64,000 bases of DNA from Chitinophaga varians (GTDB lineage: Bacteria; Bacteroidota; Bacteroidia; Chitinophagales; Chitinophagaceae), in assembly GCF_014529945.1 (NCBI RefSeq), contig NZ_JACVFB010000008.1:1-64000 (forward strand), given 5' to 3'. The notes under the pieces are model-generated. The model saw nothing but the letters and a program-made list of their open reading frames with translations, had not been told where the DNA came from and did not search any database. The translations under genes were made by a program, and so were the position numbers. The stretch's first letter is position 1; every line of letters starts with the position of its first letter. Below are positions 44,937 through 54,733 of the stretch, in pieces.

Positions 44937-46256
44937 TTAATGACTCATCAGCGCGTTGAGCGCCAGTACCCCCAGCAGGCCCATGATGCCCACAATGGTT
45001 TCCATCACAGACCACGACAGGAAGGTATCTTTTATGCTGATGTTAAAGTACTCTTTGAACATCCAGAAGCCGGCATCGTTGACGTGGGAAAACATCAGGC
45101 TGCCGGCACCGATGGACAGTACCATGAGGTTAGGGTCTACCTGCCCGGTGGCGATGAATGGCGCCATCATGCCCGCAGCGGTAAGACCGGCCACGGTAGC
45201 AGAACCGATACTGGCGCGGATCACGGCGGCCATCAGCCACCCCAGCACCAGCACCGGGATATGCCAGGAACTCATCGCCATGGCTATCTGCGCACTCACG
45301 CCGCTACCGGCCAGTACTTCCTTTAACGCACCCGACCCGGCAATGATCAGCATCACCATGGCAATGTCTTTCACCGATTCGGCGTAGATGTGCATGATGT
45401 CTTTCAAAGACTTCCGTTGCGCAATGCCCAGCGAAAAAGTGGCGATCAGTAAACAACATAACATCACCACCGATGCGTCGCCGGCAAAAGAGAGAAAGCC
45501 GTGCAGCCGCGAATTCACCGGGGTGGTATGTAACAACCCGGTGGTAATAACGAGCAACAATACCGGCAACAAGGCCGTTAAAAAACTGTTCACTGCTCCG
45601 GGTAAAGCCTGCGGCTGCGTTTCCTGCGACTGAAAAAGTGGCGAAGGCGACGCAGGTATATTCTTCAGGTAACGGGCAAATAACGGTCCCGCCACTACGA
45701 TGGCCGGAACAGCCACGATCAGGCCATACACCAGTGTCAGTCCCATATTGGCATGAAACTGTGTCACCAGCGCCACCGGCGACGGATGCGGCGGCAGGAA
45801 GCCGTGGGTGACAGACAAAGCCGCCAGCGTGGGTAACCCGATATATACCGCCGGCAGCTTGTATTGGTAGACCACAGAAAATATCAAAGGAACGAGTAAC
45901 ACAAAACCTACACCATAATATAACGGGATGCCGATGATAAAGCCAGCCACCAGCAACGCCCACTGGATATAACGTGTACCGAATAAACGAATCAGCGTTT
46001 GCGCGATCTGTCGCGCCGCACCGCTCTCCGCTACCAGCTTGCCCAGCATGGCGCCCAGAATAATGATGATCAGTAGCCCTCCCATCGTGTCACCGATGCC
46101 TTTCTGCATGGCGCCGGTGATGGACTGCAGCGGCATACCGAGCCACCAGCCTGCCAGCGCAGACACGATCAGAAAAGCCACAAACACATTGCATTTGGCG
46201 AGCGTTACCAGCACCATCAGCAACAGTATGCATAAAACAACAATCAAAAATGCCAT
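44937..46256 (-). CDS. GntP-family permease (gluconate/sugar acid:H+ symporter type)
   Basis: 439 residues, about 12 hydrophobic helices. GntP-like features are GLLIIIILGAMLGKLVAESGAA, TLAALSVTHGFLPPHPSPVAL and AAVIRASIGSATVAGLTAAG. Family members carry gluconate, other sugar acids or D-serine. It lies between RidA and the hexosaminidase in the same operon, suggesting uptake of a small product released in the periplasm. Confidence 0.88.
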   Translation of the reverse strand: MAFLIVVLCILLLMVLVTLAKCNVFVAFLIVSALAGWWLGMPLQSITGAMQKGIGDTMGGLLIIIILGAMLGKLVAESGAARQIAQTLIRLFGTRYIQWALLVAGFIIGIPLYYGVGFVLLVPLIFSVVYQYKLPAVYIGLPTLAALSVTHGFLPPHPSPVALVTQFHANMGLTLVYGLIVAVPAIVVAGPLFARYLKNIPASPSPLFQSQETQPQALPGAVNSFLTALLPVLLLVITTGLLHTTPVNSRLHGFLSFAGDASVVMLCCLLIATFSLGIAQRKSLKDIMHIYAESVKDIAMVMLIIAGSGALKEVLAGSGVSAQIAMAMSSWHIPVLVLGWLMAAVIRASIGSATVAGLTAAGMMAPFIATGQVDPNLMVLSIGAGSLMFSHVNDAGFWMFKEYFNISIKDTFLSWSVMETIVGIMGLLGVLALNALMSH

Positions 46257-46300
46257 GCCGTATAAAATGTAATGCTAACGTGGAATCAATACGCACAGCA

Positions 46301-48553
46301 TCAGTTAACAATAATTTCGTCTGCCAGCAACATCGCTCTGCCGCCGGCGCCATATTCGCCGGCCGGAATCACGTTTTTGTTGACGGCCGTCACTTTCATA
46401 TATCGCGCTTGTACGGGCTTTACGGCCAACCGCACGTGGTTAATACCATTTACCGGAAAACTATCGGCAACGGCTATACGCTCAAAATTTTTACCATCGG
46501 CAGATAGTTCAAACACCAGTGACACGGGCGCCCACATTTTCTGCCAGTGATAGTTGAGTATATTCGCTCCCACCTGCTTTATTTCCTGTACGCTGCCCAG
46601 GTCCACGACAGCCTGCAGGTCACGGGCGGAGAAGCCCAGCCACTGCCCGTCATTGAAACGATGCGTACCGGCGATGCCGTTCACCAGCAACGAAGGCGCA
46701 GCGGTATATTTGGTATTGGGCGGCTGTAGCAGTGTCACCTGCGCCCCGGTAGCTTTGTGCACGTCGAATGCCTGCCGGAACAGCCGGCCTGTCGGTTTTC
46801 CCTGTACAAACAGCTGCGCCTGCAATACAGCGCTGCGGGTAATATGGATACGGCCCTTGTATGCCGGACTACCGGCAACGGGCACACGACCATCGGTGGT
46901 ATAACGAATCACCGCTTCCGGCTGATGCGCGTGTAACGTAACATACAGGCTTCCGCGACCGAGGCTGTCCAGCCGGTAGTTGATCTCCTGGTAGGTAGTA
47001 TAACGGTTCCCCGTCAACGTAGCCAGCCGTTGTGTGAACTGGTTGTAGTCCTTCACGGTTGCCGGCGACCAGGCCCTTTCGGCCGTTGCCTGCAACCGGG
47101 GATAGATCATATAGTTGGCCTTTGCTTCTGTAGACAGGTATTCGCTCCAGATGCCCCCCTGGATGCCGGCGATATAAGGCAACAATGCCGTATCGCCGGC
47201 AGCTACCAGAGGCTCATAAGCATATACCGCCTCCAGTGGCGTATAGCCGGCTGCGGCAGTCTGTTCTTCCGGATACAGTGACTGATAATGGTCAAAATAC
47301 AATTCATCTTCCGGTGTCATGATCACCTGCTGCTTTTGTTGGGCAGCCATCACCGCACCTTCCACACCACGCCAGCTCATAACGGTGGCGCCAGGCGCCA
47401 GGCCGCCTTCCAGGATCTCGTCCCAGCCGATAATGCGGCGGCCTTTGCTGTTTACATAATTGCTGATACGGCGGATAAAATAACTCTGCAACGCATCTTC
47501 ATCTTCCAGGTGTTCTGTTTTCATCCGCCGCTGACAGGCAGCACATTGTTTCCATCTCACTTTGGGACATTCGTCGCCACCGATATGGATATACGAAGAA
47601 GGGAATAAGGCCATCACTTCATCCAGCACATCCTGCAAAAAGAGGAAAGTGCTGTCTTTGCCGGCGCAGAACACATCATCGAAGATGCCCCAGAACTGCG
47701 CGGTTTTATAAGGGCCGCCCGTGCAGCCCAGCGATGGATAAGCCGTCATGGCGGCCAGTGCGTGACCCGGCATTTCTATCTCCGGGACCACATTGATATG
47801 CCGCGCAGCAGCGTAGGCCACCACTTCTTTCACCTGTTCCTGTGTATAGTAGCCGCCGTATTTTTTACCATCGAAACGATGCGGCAGCTCTTTCTTATGC
47901 CCGATCATGGTCTGGTCGCGCCAGGCGGCCACTTCCTGCAACCGGGGATATTTTTTGATCTCTATGCGCCATCCCTGGTCATCGGTAAGATGCCAGTGAA
48001 AATTATTGAACTTGTATAACGCCAGCTGATCGATGAAATTTTTGATATAGTCTACCGAAAAGAAATGCCGCCCTACATCGAGGTGCATGCCACGGTAACC
48101 AAAGCGGGGATAATCCGCGATCATCGCTCCCGGCAGTACTACTCCCCCGCCGGCCGCAGGCTTCCACAGCTGCCGCAGCGTGGCAATACCATGGCCGATG
48201 CCGGCCGCATCATGCGCTGTCAGTTTCACCTGCTGCGGCGTTACCTGCAACAGATAACCTTCCGGCTGCTTTACCGCCAGCGAATCAATGCCCATACTAA
48301 CTGTGGCGACTACACGCCCTTTTACAGGACGGTCACTAACGGCCTGCATATACGACTTCAGCAACGCTGCGTCCTGCTCCAGGCCGGGCATGGCCTTTAT
48401 TGCCGCGTGGGCGGTAATAAAAGCGCTGTCGGCTGTCCAGGAGCTGGCCACCGGTAAAGGGATCAGGGCTGCCGGAGCGGCAACCCTTTTCCCTTGTGCG
48501 AGGAGGCATGTATGAACCGTTATGAGTACAGAAAACAGGAATACTCTTTTCAT
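46301..48553 (-). CDS. Secreted beta-N-acetylhexosaminidase, GH20
   Basis: 750 residues from the ATG at 48553 (MKRVFLFSVLITVHTCLLAQ); a further in-frame ATG at 48571 overlaps the SusD end. N-terminal GH20b domain to about 145, catalytic barrel about 150-500 with HIGGDE holding the catalytic pair Asp327-Glu328, FHWHLTDDQGWR and EIEMPGHA. C-terminal extras are a chitobiase-like beta domain (VIRYTTDGRVP) and a discoidin-like domain that ends the protein. It removes terminal GlcNAc or GalNAc from chitooligosaccharides, glycans or glycolipids. Start lies two bases after the SusD stop. Confidence 0.93.
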   Translation of the reverse strand: MKRVFLFSVLITVHTCLLAQGKRVAAPAALIPLPVASSWTADSAFITAHAAIKAMPGLEQDAALLKSYMQAVSDRPVKGRVVATVSMGIDSLAVKQPEGYLLQVTPQQVKLTAHDAAGIGHGIATLRQLWKPAAGGGVVLPGAMIADYPRFGYRGMHLDVGRHFFSVDYIKNFIDQLALYKFNNFHWHLTDDQGWRIEIKKYPRLQEVAAWRDQTMIGHKKELPHRFDGKKYGGYYTQEQVKEVVAYAAARHINVVPEIEMPGHALAAMTAYPSLGCTGGPYKTAQFWGIFDDVFCAGKDSTFLFLQDVLDEVMALFPSSYIHIGGDECPKVRWKQCAACQRRMKTEHLEDEDALQSYFIRRISNYVNSKGRRIIGWDEILEGGLAPGATVMSWRGVEGAVMAAQQKQQVIMTPEDELYFDHYQSLYPEEQTAAAGYTPLEAVYAYEPLVAAGDTALLPYIAGIQGGIWSEYLSTEAKANYMIYPRLQATAERAWSPATVKDYNQFTQRLATLTGNRYTTYQEINYRLDSLGRGSLYVTLHAHQPEAVIRYTTDGRVPVAGSPAYKGRIHITRSAVLQAQLFVQGKPTGRLFRQAFDVHKATGAQVTLLQPPNTKYTAAPSLLVNGIAGTHRFNDGQWLGFSARDLQAVVDLGSVQEIKQVGANILNYHWQKMWAPVSLVFELSADGKNFERIAVADSFPVNGINHVRLAVKPVQARYMKVTAVNKNVIPAGEYGAGGRAMLLADEIIVN

Positions 48554-48555
48554 GA

Positions 48556-50103
48556 TTATTTGTCCCACCACATTCTGGTTGTTAATAAATCAGGTCCTTG
48601 TCTCTTTACGGCATCGTTGTAGTTGGCCCCGTTGATACCCTGCTCTGTCTGAGAGTAAGGCAGTCTGCGCGGGATAGTGCCGCCTGTTACGTTGCCGGTA
48701 TAATTCACCGGCACCAGCACCGGATAACCGGTACGACGCCAGTTGGCATAAGCTTCCTGTTCATCGAGGAGCAGCGCTACCCAGAACTGCGTATGGATTT
48801 GTTCCATCTGTGCGTCGAAAGTGCCCCCAACATTCAGGGCATTATCCGCCACATACTGACTGATACGCTCCGGTGCGATGGTACCGGCAGCACCAAACAG
48901 GCCCCAGTTGCGCAAGGCAGCGGTAACACCGTTGGCATACAGCTGTGCTTTATCGCCGGCGCTCCAGCCACGCAGCGCCACTTCGCTGAGCAGCAGGTTC
49001 ATCTCTGCATTGGTCATCACCAGCAGCGGGGAAGCGTAGTTCAGGATGGTAGCAGGATTAGGCTCTGAATAAGAAGCAGGATTAGCTGGTTTCACATCAG
49101 TACCGTTGGCCATCCCCTTCTGCAAAGCAGCGGTAGTGTCCGGGTTGCCATTGGTCCATACTACAGACACCACGCCCAGCCGCGGATCATTATGGTTTTT
49201 CAGGAAATCGATAAACGTTTTGCTGAACTTGCCCCACTCCTGATTACTGGCGCCTTTGGAGGAAGGCACATAGTCCTGGTTTACCAGCTCAAAGGCAATG
49301 GGATTGTTGTTATAGGTCTGCGGACCGTTGGAATATCTCACCACCGCATTGTCTGCGGCGTCGGTGATCACACCGCCGGCCACTGCTTTCTGTGCCCAGT
49401 CTTTGGCGATCACTTTGGCGCTGGTAGCGCGAGTGGTGCGCATGGCCAGGCGCAGCATGAGCGAGTAACCGAATTTTTTCCATTGGGCAATGTTGCCTTT
49501 ATAGATCAGGTCAGCGTTGCCAAAAGTAGCTTTAGAAGCATCGAAAGATTTGATGGCATCTTCCGTTTCTTTTAGCAGACCGGCATAGATATCTTCCTGT
49601 GGATCGTATTTAGGCTGGAACAGGTTGGATTTACCGCGGGTGGCTTCGCTGTAAGGCACATCTCCATACAGGTCGGTGATACGCTGCATGAGCAGCACTT
49701 TCCAGAGGCGGGCCACCGCCAGTTTGTTCACATTCTCCGGCGCCTGCGCTGCTTCGATGATCTCTGCCAGCGTAGTCATCGTGTTCGTATAGATGTTGCG
49801 GTAGTAGAAGCTCTGATAGAAATCATTTACGGCATACTTATCGCCGGCGCCGGAACCTGCCATCTCTTTAGCGATGGCATAGTGCTGAATATAGGTACCA
49901 CTATGCAGGTAAGAAGTGAAGAAATAAGCGCGGTCCAATGGCAGATTCCCTTTCAGCAGGCTTTGCGTGAACAGCAAATCGATATTGGGTTTCTCGGAGG
50001 CATTCGGGTTGACGTTGAGCGCTTCAAAATCTTTATCACAGGAAGCAAGCCCCAACACGGCTCCTAAGAGCAAAATGAATTTATATCTGGCAATACGTTG
50101 CAT
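48556..50103 (-). CDS. SusD/RagB-family lipoprotein of the hexosaminidase operon
   Basis: 515 residues, lipobox GLASC with Cys22. SusD-like_2 features: KDFEALNVNPNASEKPN, MQRITDLYGDVPYSEA and ALLLDEQEAYANWRRTGYPVLVP. Partner of the SusC encoded 24 bases upstream; it should bind the amino-sugar-containing ligand at the cell surface. Confidence 0.93.
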   Translation of the reverse strand: MQRIARYKFILLLGAVLGLASCDKDFEALNVNPNASEKPNIDLLFTQSLLKGNLPLDRAYFFTSYLHSGTYIQHYAIAKEMAGSGAGDKYAVNDFYQSFYYRNIYTNTMTTLAEIIEAAQAPENVNKLAVARLWKVLLMQRITDLYGDVPYSEATRGKSNLFQPKYDPQEDIYAGLLKETEDAIKSFDASKATFGNADLIYKGNIAQWKKFGYSLMLRLAMRTTRATSAKVIAKDWAQKAVAGGVITDAADNAVVRYSNGPQTYNNNPIAFELVNQDYVPSSKGASNQEWGKFSKTFIDFLKNHNDPRLGVVSVVWTNGNPDTTAALQKGMANGTDVKPANPASYSEPNPATILNYASPLLVMTNAEMNLLLSEVALRGWSAGDKAQLYANGVTAALRNWGLFGAAGTIAPERISQYVADNALNVGGTFDAQMEQIHTQFWVALLLDEQEAYANWRRTGYPVLVPVNYTGNVTGGTIPRRLPYSQTEQGINGANYNDAVKRQGPDLLTTRMWWDK

Positions 50104-50127
50104 GAGCGGATCAATTTTAAGAATGAA

Positions 50128-53100
50128 CTAAAGTTTTACCTGAAGGTTTACGCCATAGCTCCGGGTGCGGGGCACGCCGAACATTTCAAAGCCTTGTGCA
50201 TTGGAGTTGCTGAAGGTTGATTCCGGATCAATATTAGGCGCATTCTTATACAGGATAAACAGGTTCCTCGCTACGAAAGAAACGGTAGCGCCCTGCAGTT
50301 TCGCAAAGGCAAACACTTTCGTCGGAATATTGTAGCTGAGTACTACCTGACGCAGCTTGATAAAGCTGGCATCGTATACAAATTTCTCAGAGAGGTTTTT
50401 GTAGTTGTCGTAGTACGCCTGCAGACCGGTAGCGTAGGTAAATGTTTTGGTAAACGGTTTACCGTCCTGATCTACGCCGGTAACAGTGAGACCGTCTTCC
50501 CTGCCTGGCAGGGTGATCTTGTTCAGACCGAAGCGGGTAGCATACAGGTTGGTAGCGGAATATACGTGGCCACCGAATTTACCATCGATCAGGAAGCTCA
50601 GGTTAAAACGTTTGTAGGTAAAGTTGTTGGTGATACCAGCGGAGAAAGGAGACACGCCGGTGCCGAGGTCGGTCAGGCCGGTACGCATTTCATAGCCGGT
50701 TGCTTTATCATATACGGTATTGCCGCTGGCATCTTTCAGCACTTTAAAACCTTTGATGGTGCTGTAAGCTTTTCCGATTTCCGCAAAAATATAGGCGTAG
50801 CTGTTAACGCTCACGTCCAGCTGCAGGCTGTTGATGCCTTCGGTGAGTTTCAGCACCTCGTTTTTGTTATAGGCCATATTGTAGCTGATGTCCCAGGAGA
50901 AGTTCTTCTGCTTGATGGGCACACCGGTCAGCAATACTTCCACGCCTTTGTTGCTCATTTCGCCTACGTTGAGGATGGCGAAGTTATACCCTGATGCCGG
51001 AGAGATGGCCGCCTGCATGATATCGTTGGTTGTTTTGCGGCTATACACGGTGATGTCGGCAGACAAGCGGTTATTGAGCATGCGAGCTTCGATACCGGCT
51101 TCAAAAGTAGTAGAGAGCAGCGGTTTCAGGTTCGGGTTCGGTGCCTGCAGCAGGCCGGAGCCGCTACCCTGAGAGGTTGTCTGCGTAGGTGTTTGCAGCG
51201 GTTGACCGAGGTGGCCGCCACCGGAAAGCACGGAGTAAGTCTGGCGCAGGATGTAAGGCTGTGGCGTAGCGCCGCCTACCTGTGCCCATGACGTACGTAC
51301 TTTGGCGTAGTTGATCCAGGAAGGCATTTTCACTGCTTCAGACAGCAGGAAGCTGGCGCCTACGGAAGGATAAAAGATGTTGTTGTTTTGCGGCGACAAA
51401 GTAGAGAACCAGTCGTTGCGGCCGGTAGCGGTCAGGAACAACATGTCTTTGAATGACAGGTCCACAGAGCCGAACAGCGAGTTGGTCGCCTGCCGTTGGT
51501 TGACGTTGGTGGTGTTGAGGCTTACCACGTTGGACGGGTCATAGAAACCGGGCGCGAAGAAATCGGTACCGTTCAGGTTTGTGCCGTCAGAAATGGATTT
51601 GCGTCTGTTGCCACCAGCCATGGCAGTGATGGCCAGATCGCGGCTCAGTTTGCCCTGGTAGTTGATGGTCAGCTCACCGTTTGTTTCGGTGGCGATGGTA
51701 TTGTACTGCTGATAGAGGCCTTTCGGAGCGAAAAGCGTACCGGTAGGTACAATACCGGTGTAGTTGATGTTCAGATAATCATGGCTTACACGACCGCGCA
51801 CGAAGAGATTGTCCAGCAGGTTGTATTTGATGCTGGCGTTACCGATAAAGCGTTTGCGGTCATCGTTGTTACGAAAGCGGTTAGCTACAAAGTAGGGGTT
51901 GGAAGCGAAACCGGAAGGGTTCCATTCCACTTCTTTATCAGTGGCGTCATAGCCAGGGTCGAGGTTACGGATATCTACCGTATTGGCGATCATATAGGTA
52001 CCCCAGTTCACGTTGCCGGGAGCGTCGGAAACGCTGCTTCTGTTTTTAGCTTTTTCCACGTTGTACTGAGCGTAAGCTTCAATAGAGAGACGTTTGCCCA
52101 GGTTGGAAGCGATGCTGACAGAACCTATTTTTTTGTTGAGCGACTGACTGGGCACCAGGCTGCGGTTGTTCATATCGGACAGGGATACACGATATTTTGT
52201 GTTTTCGTTGCCGCCGGAGAACGCCAGTGTATTGGTGAAGGTGTTACCAGTGTTATAGAAGTTTTTGATGTTGTTTTTCTGTGCCACGTAAGGGCGTTCC
52301 ACCCCATCGAACTGGACCACGTTGCTGCCGTCTATTTTCGGTCCCCAGGAGAGGCGGCCTGCCGCGATAGCTTCCGCTTTGGTGGTTGGTTTTTTGCCTT
52401 TCTCACCGGAGCCGTACTCATATTGCCAGTCGGGAATAATGGACGGTGTTTCCAGGGTGTAGGTGGTGTTGTAGTCTACACCGATCCCTTTCTGTGCCAC
52501 GCCTTTTTTGGTGGTGATGAGGATAACGCCGTTGGAAGCGCGGGCGCCGTAGAGGGCCGCTGCCGGGCCGCCTTTGAGCACGGTGATGGATTCGATATCA
52601 TCAGGGTTGATACCTGCGATACCGTCGCCGCGGTCGTAGTTGAGCCCATTGGAGGCGCCGCTGGTGAGGGTGCTTTGTGTGGTATTGTCGATGGGCATAC
52701 CGTTTACCACGTACAGCGGTTGGTTGTCACCATTGAGGGAGCCGTTGCCACGGATGATCACGCGGCTGGAGCCACCGGGGCCGCTGGCGAGGCTGGAGGC
52801 GTTCACACCGGCTATTTTACCGGTGAGTGCGTCTGCCACGTTGATTTCGCGGGCCTGTGTGAATTCACTGCCTTTTACTTCGGTTACAGCGTAGGCCAGT
52901 GCTTTTTTCTCTTTTTTGATGCCCAGTGCGGTCACCACCAATTCTCCCAATGCTTTGGTGTTGGTGGCCAGCTGGATGTTGATGTTGGACTGTCCTCTGG
53001 ACACCTTTACCTCTTTACGGTCATACCCTACGAAGGTAACCGCGAGGGTGAGTTCGCCGGTAACGGAAGAAGGTATTTTAATAGAGAACTGACCGGCTTC

Positions 53101-53295
53101 GTTGGTCAGGGCGCCAACGCCTTTTGCGCCGACGAGCGACACGGAGGCGCCGATGATTTTTTGTCCGTCGCCTGCGCTGGTGACGGTTCCCGATACCAGA
53201 TCAGACTGGGCATAGCTACAGACAGAAAATAACAGGCCCAGAAGTGGCAGGAATATCTTCGGAAAGTTGGCCACTGTTATGATATGTTTCATCAT
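50128..53295 (-). CDS. SusC/RagA-family TonB-dependent importer of the hexosaminidase operon
   Basis: 1055 residues from the ATG at 53295 (a second ATG at 53292 is equal). Signal peptide ends at CSYAQ near 30. Residues about 33-110 are the carboxypeptidase-regulatory-like domain, then LGELVVTALGIKKEK (116-130), plug (NVADALTGKIAGVNA, VIIRGNGSLNGDNQPLYVVNG) and barrel. Unlike the importer at 17095 it has no STN domain, so it should be controlled by the divergent DeoR protein and not by sigma/FecR. Confidence 0.95.
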   Translation of the reverse strand: MMKHIITVANFPKIFLPLLGLLFSVCSYAQSDLVSGTVTSAGDGQKIIGASVSLVGAKGVGALTNEAGQFSIKIPSSVTGELTLAVTFVGYDRKEVKVSRGQSNINIQLATNTKALGELVVTALGIKKEKKALAYAVTEVKGSEFTQAREINVADALTGKIAGVNASSLASGPGGSSRVIIRGNGSLNGDNQPLYVVNGMPIDNTTQSTLTSGASNGLNYDRGDGIAGINPDDIESITVLKGGPAAALYGARASNGVILITTKKGVAQKGIGVDYNTTYTLETPSIIPDWQYEYGSGEKGKKPTTKAEAIAAGRLSWGPKIDGSNVVQFDGVERPYVAQKNNIKNFYNTGNTFTNTLAFSGGNENTKYRVSLSDMNNRSLVPSQSLNKKIGSVSIASNLGKRLSIEAYAQYNVEKAKNRSSVSDAPGNVNWGTYMIANTVDIRNLDPGYDATDKEVEWNPSGFASNPYFVANRFRNNDDRKRFIGNASIKYNLLDNLFVRGRVSHDYLNINYTGIVPTGTLFAPKGLYQQYNTIATETNGELTINYQGKLSRDLAITAMAGGNRRKSISDGTNLNGTDFFAPGFYDPSNVVSLNTTNVNQRQATNSLFGSVDLSFKDMLFLTATGRNDWFSTLSPQNNNIFYPSVGASFLLSEAVKMPSWINYAKVRTSWAQVGGATPQPYILRQTYSVLSGGGHLGQPLQTPTQTTSQGSGSGLLQAPNPNLKPLLSTTFEAGIEARMLNNRLSADITVYSRKTTNDIMQAAISPASGYNFAILNVGEMSNKGVEVLLTGVPIKQKNFSWDISYNMAYNKNEVLKLTEGINSLQLDVSVNSYAYIFAEIGKAYSTIKGFKVLKDASGNTVYDKATGYEMRTGLTDLGTGVSPFSAGITNNFTYKRFNLSFLIDGKFGGHVYSATNLYATRFGLNKITLPGREDGLTVTGVDQDGKPFTKTFTYATGLQAYYDNYKNLSEKFVYDASFIKLRQVVLSYNIPTKVFAFAKLQGATVSFVARNLFILYKNAPNIDPESTFSNSNAQGFEMFGVPRTRSYGVNLQVKL

Positions 53296-53636
53296 GTGGT
53301 TTGGTTGATAGTTAGTTCTTCGAATAATGCGGAAATTACAGGGATAAAAATAGGGATTCCTGCGAAAACTGCAAATTATTTGCAACTATTTTGCGGTCAA
53401 TATGCAAAAAATCAGGATAACAATTCGCTATCATTGACACAAAATATTAATTATCAAATATTTAAATCAATACAAAAAGTGCAGAAAAATTATTTATCTT
53501 CCAAAAGTGCAAAATTCTGTCGGTTCTGTTATTTTTGTCGCAGACCCATGTTATGGCCATGCAAAAAAGGAGCGGTGCGTTTTTTGCATATGCCCGTTTT
53601 TTTGTCTATCATCACCCTTTGAATTTATCAGACGCT
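53296..53636. promoter_or_regulatory. Divergent control region with repeated AAAA(G/C)TGCA motif
   Basis: 341 bases, AT-rich, between SusC and the DeoR regulator. Three copies of AAAA(G/C)TGCA(G/A)A(A/T) on the plus strand at 53365-53377, 53475-53488 and 53503-53516; the first is part of a perfect 7+1+7 palindrome TGCAAATTATTTGCA at 53370-53384. A TATTTTTG box at 53530-53537 fits the Bacteroidota -7 element for the DeoR gene. No convincing -33 element was found for either direction. The repeats are candidate operators for the DeoR protein. Confidence 0.45.
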
Positions 53637-54422
53637 ATGGATAGTATGAACACTCAGGACCAGATACCCCCGGTTTCCCTCACTAAAAAGTCCAGGAAAC
53701 AGCTTATCATTCAGCAGGTAAACATCCACACCCGTATTACCTACAGCGAACTGGTAAGCCTGATCAATGTTTCTGAAGACACCATCCGCCGGGACGTGAA
53801 CGAGTTGGCGGACGACGGGGAAGTGGTGAAGATCAAAGGAGGCGCCATGTCCATCGCCTATCATTATGGCCACGAATCGGAGACCTACGCGCAGACCAAC
53901 AAACTGGTGATCGCTGAAAAAGCGCTGCAACTGCTGCGCGATGACATGATCGTGCTCATCGGCGGCGGCACTACCATCCGTGAGTTCATCAAAAAAATAC
54001 CGCCCTCTCTGCGGGCCACCTTTATCACCGTCAATGTACTGTCGGCCGTGGAACTGCTGGACAAGCCCATGATCAAAACCATCGTGATCGGCGGCCAGAT
54101 ATCCGCCTACAGCCAGATGACCGTCAGCGGTGAAGTATTTGAATACCTGTCGAATATCAAAGCTGACCTCTGCATCATCGGCACCAACGCCATTGACCCG
54201 GTCAACGGCCTCACCGATGCCGACTGGGAAACCATCCAGGTAAAAAAAGCCATGATCAAAGCGGCCGATAAAGTGGCCATCCTCGCCATATCGGAAAAAC
54301 TCAACAGCTCCATGAAAATGAAAATCGCCGATTTGCAGGATATACATTACCTCATCACCGAACTTCCTGCCGGCAGCGAAGCGTTGCAGGGATATAAAGC
54401 TAAAAATCTGGAGATATTATAA
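53637..54422 (+). CDS. DeoR/GlpR-family transcriptional regulator
   Basis: 261 residues from the ATG at 53637 (MDSMNTQDQ); the frame is open 102 bases further up into the regulatory region, so this start, or the one at 53646, is favoured. N-terminal HTH: SRKQLIIQQVNIHTRITYSEL and NVSEDTIRRDVNELADDGEVVKIKGGA (DeoR signature). C-terminal sensor: VLIGGGTTIREF, IVIGGQISAYSQMTVSGEVFEYL and IGTNAIDPVNGLTDADW, which binds a phosphorylated sugar in the family. It most likely represses the divergent SusC operon until such a sugar appears. Confidence 0.92.
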   Translation: MDSMNTQDQIPPVSLTKKSRKQLIIQQVNIHTRITYSELVSLINVSEDTIRRDVNELADDGEVVKIKGGAMSIAYHYGHESETYAQTNKLVIAEKALQLLRDDMIVLIGGGTTIREFIKKIPPSLRATFITVNVLSAVELLDKPMIKTIVIGGQISAYSQMTVSGEVFEYLSNIKADLCIIGTNAIDPVNGLTDADWETIQVKKAMIKAADKVAILAISEKLNSSMKMKIADLQDIHYLITELPAGSEALQGYKAKNLEIL

Positions 54423-54450
54423 ACCTGTGTTAATGCCGCATTTCTCCGGT

Positions 54451-54733
54451 CCCCAGGGCTGAAGCCCCGGGCTACATTGTGTTTCAATTTCTTTCTCAGG
54501 AAGAATCCTGTTGTTCAGGTTGAATAACTGCTTTCTCATCAAAGAAAACTGAATAATACTTTTAGCGCAGGACTCTCCAGCGGAATAAAGATCTCCGGTC
54601 TTTTCCCAATATCATTATTTCATTCACTTCACTACCAGCTGGTAGCGAAGTCCTTCCGGCGTAAAGCCTCCACTTCAGAAATCTTATTAGATAGGAATTG
54701 AAACACAACGTAGCCCAGGGCTTCAGCCCTGGG
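54451..54733. repeat. Inverted-arm element, MITE- or REP-like
   Basis: Two 38-base arms in inverse orientation, 54452-54489 and 54696-54733, matching at 36 of 38 positions, each starting with the CCCAGGGCTGAAGCCC-type core and ending GTTTCAATT. Between them is a 24-base palindrome (54627-54650, CTTCACTACCAG and its complement with one mismatch). No coding sequence is evident. The arm core recurs alone at 22213-22232. Confidence 0.7.

Noticed and set aside
51496..53232. 578-codon open frame on the plus strand opposite the SusC gene
   Set aside because: Antisense shadow of a GC-rich gene; composition is Val/Gly/His-rich and has no recognisable domain.
53412..53424. GGATAACAATTCGC-like sequence resembling a lac operator half
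   Set aside because: Chance likeness; no LacI-type regulator and no symmetry in the sequence.
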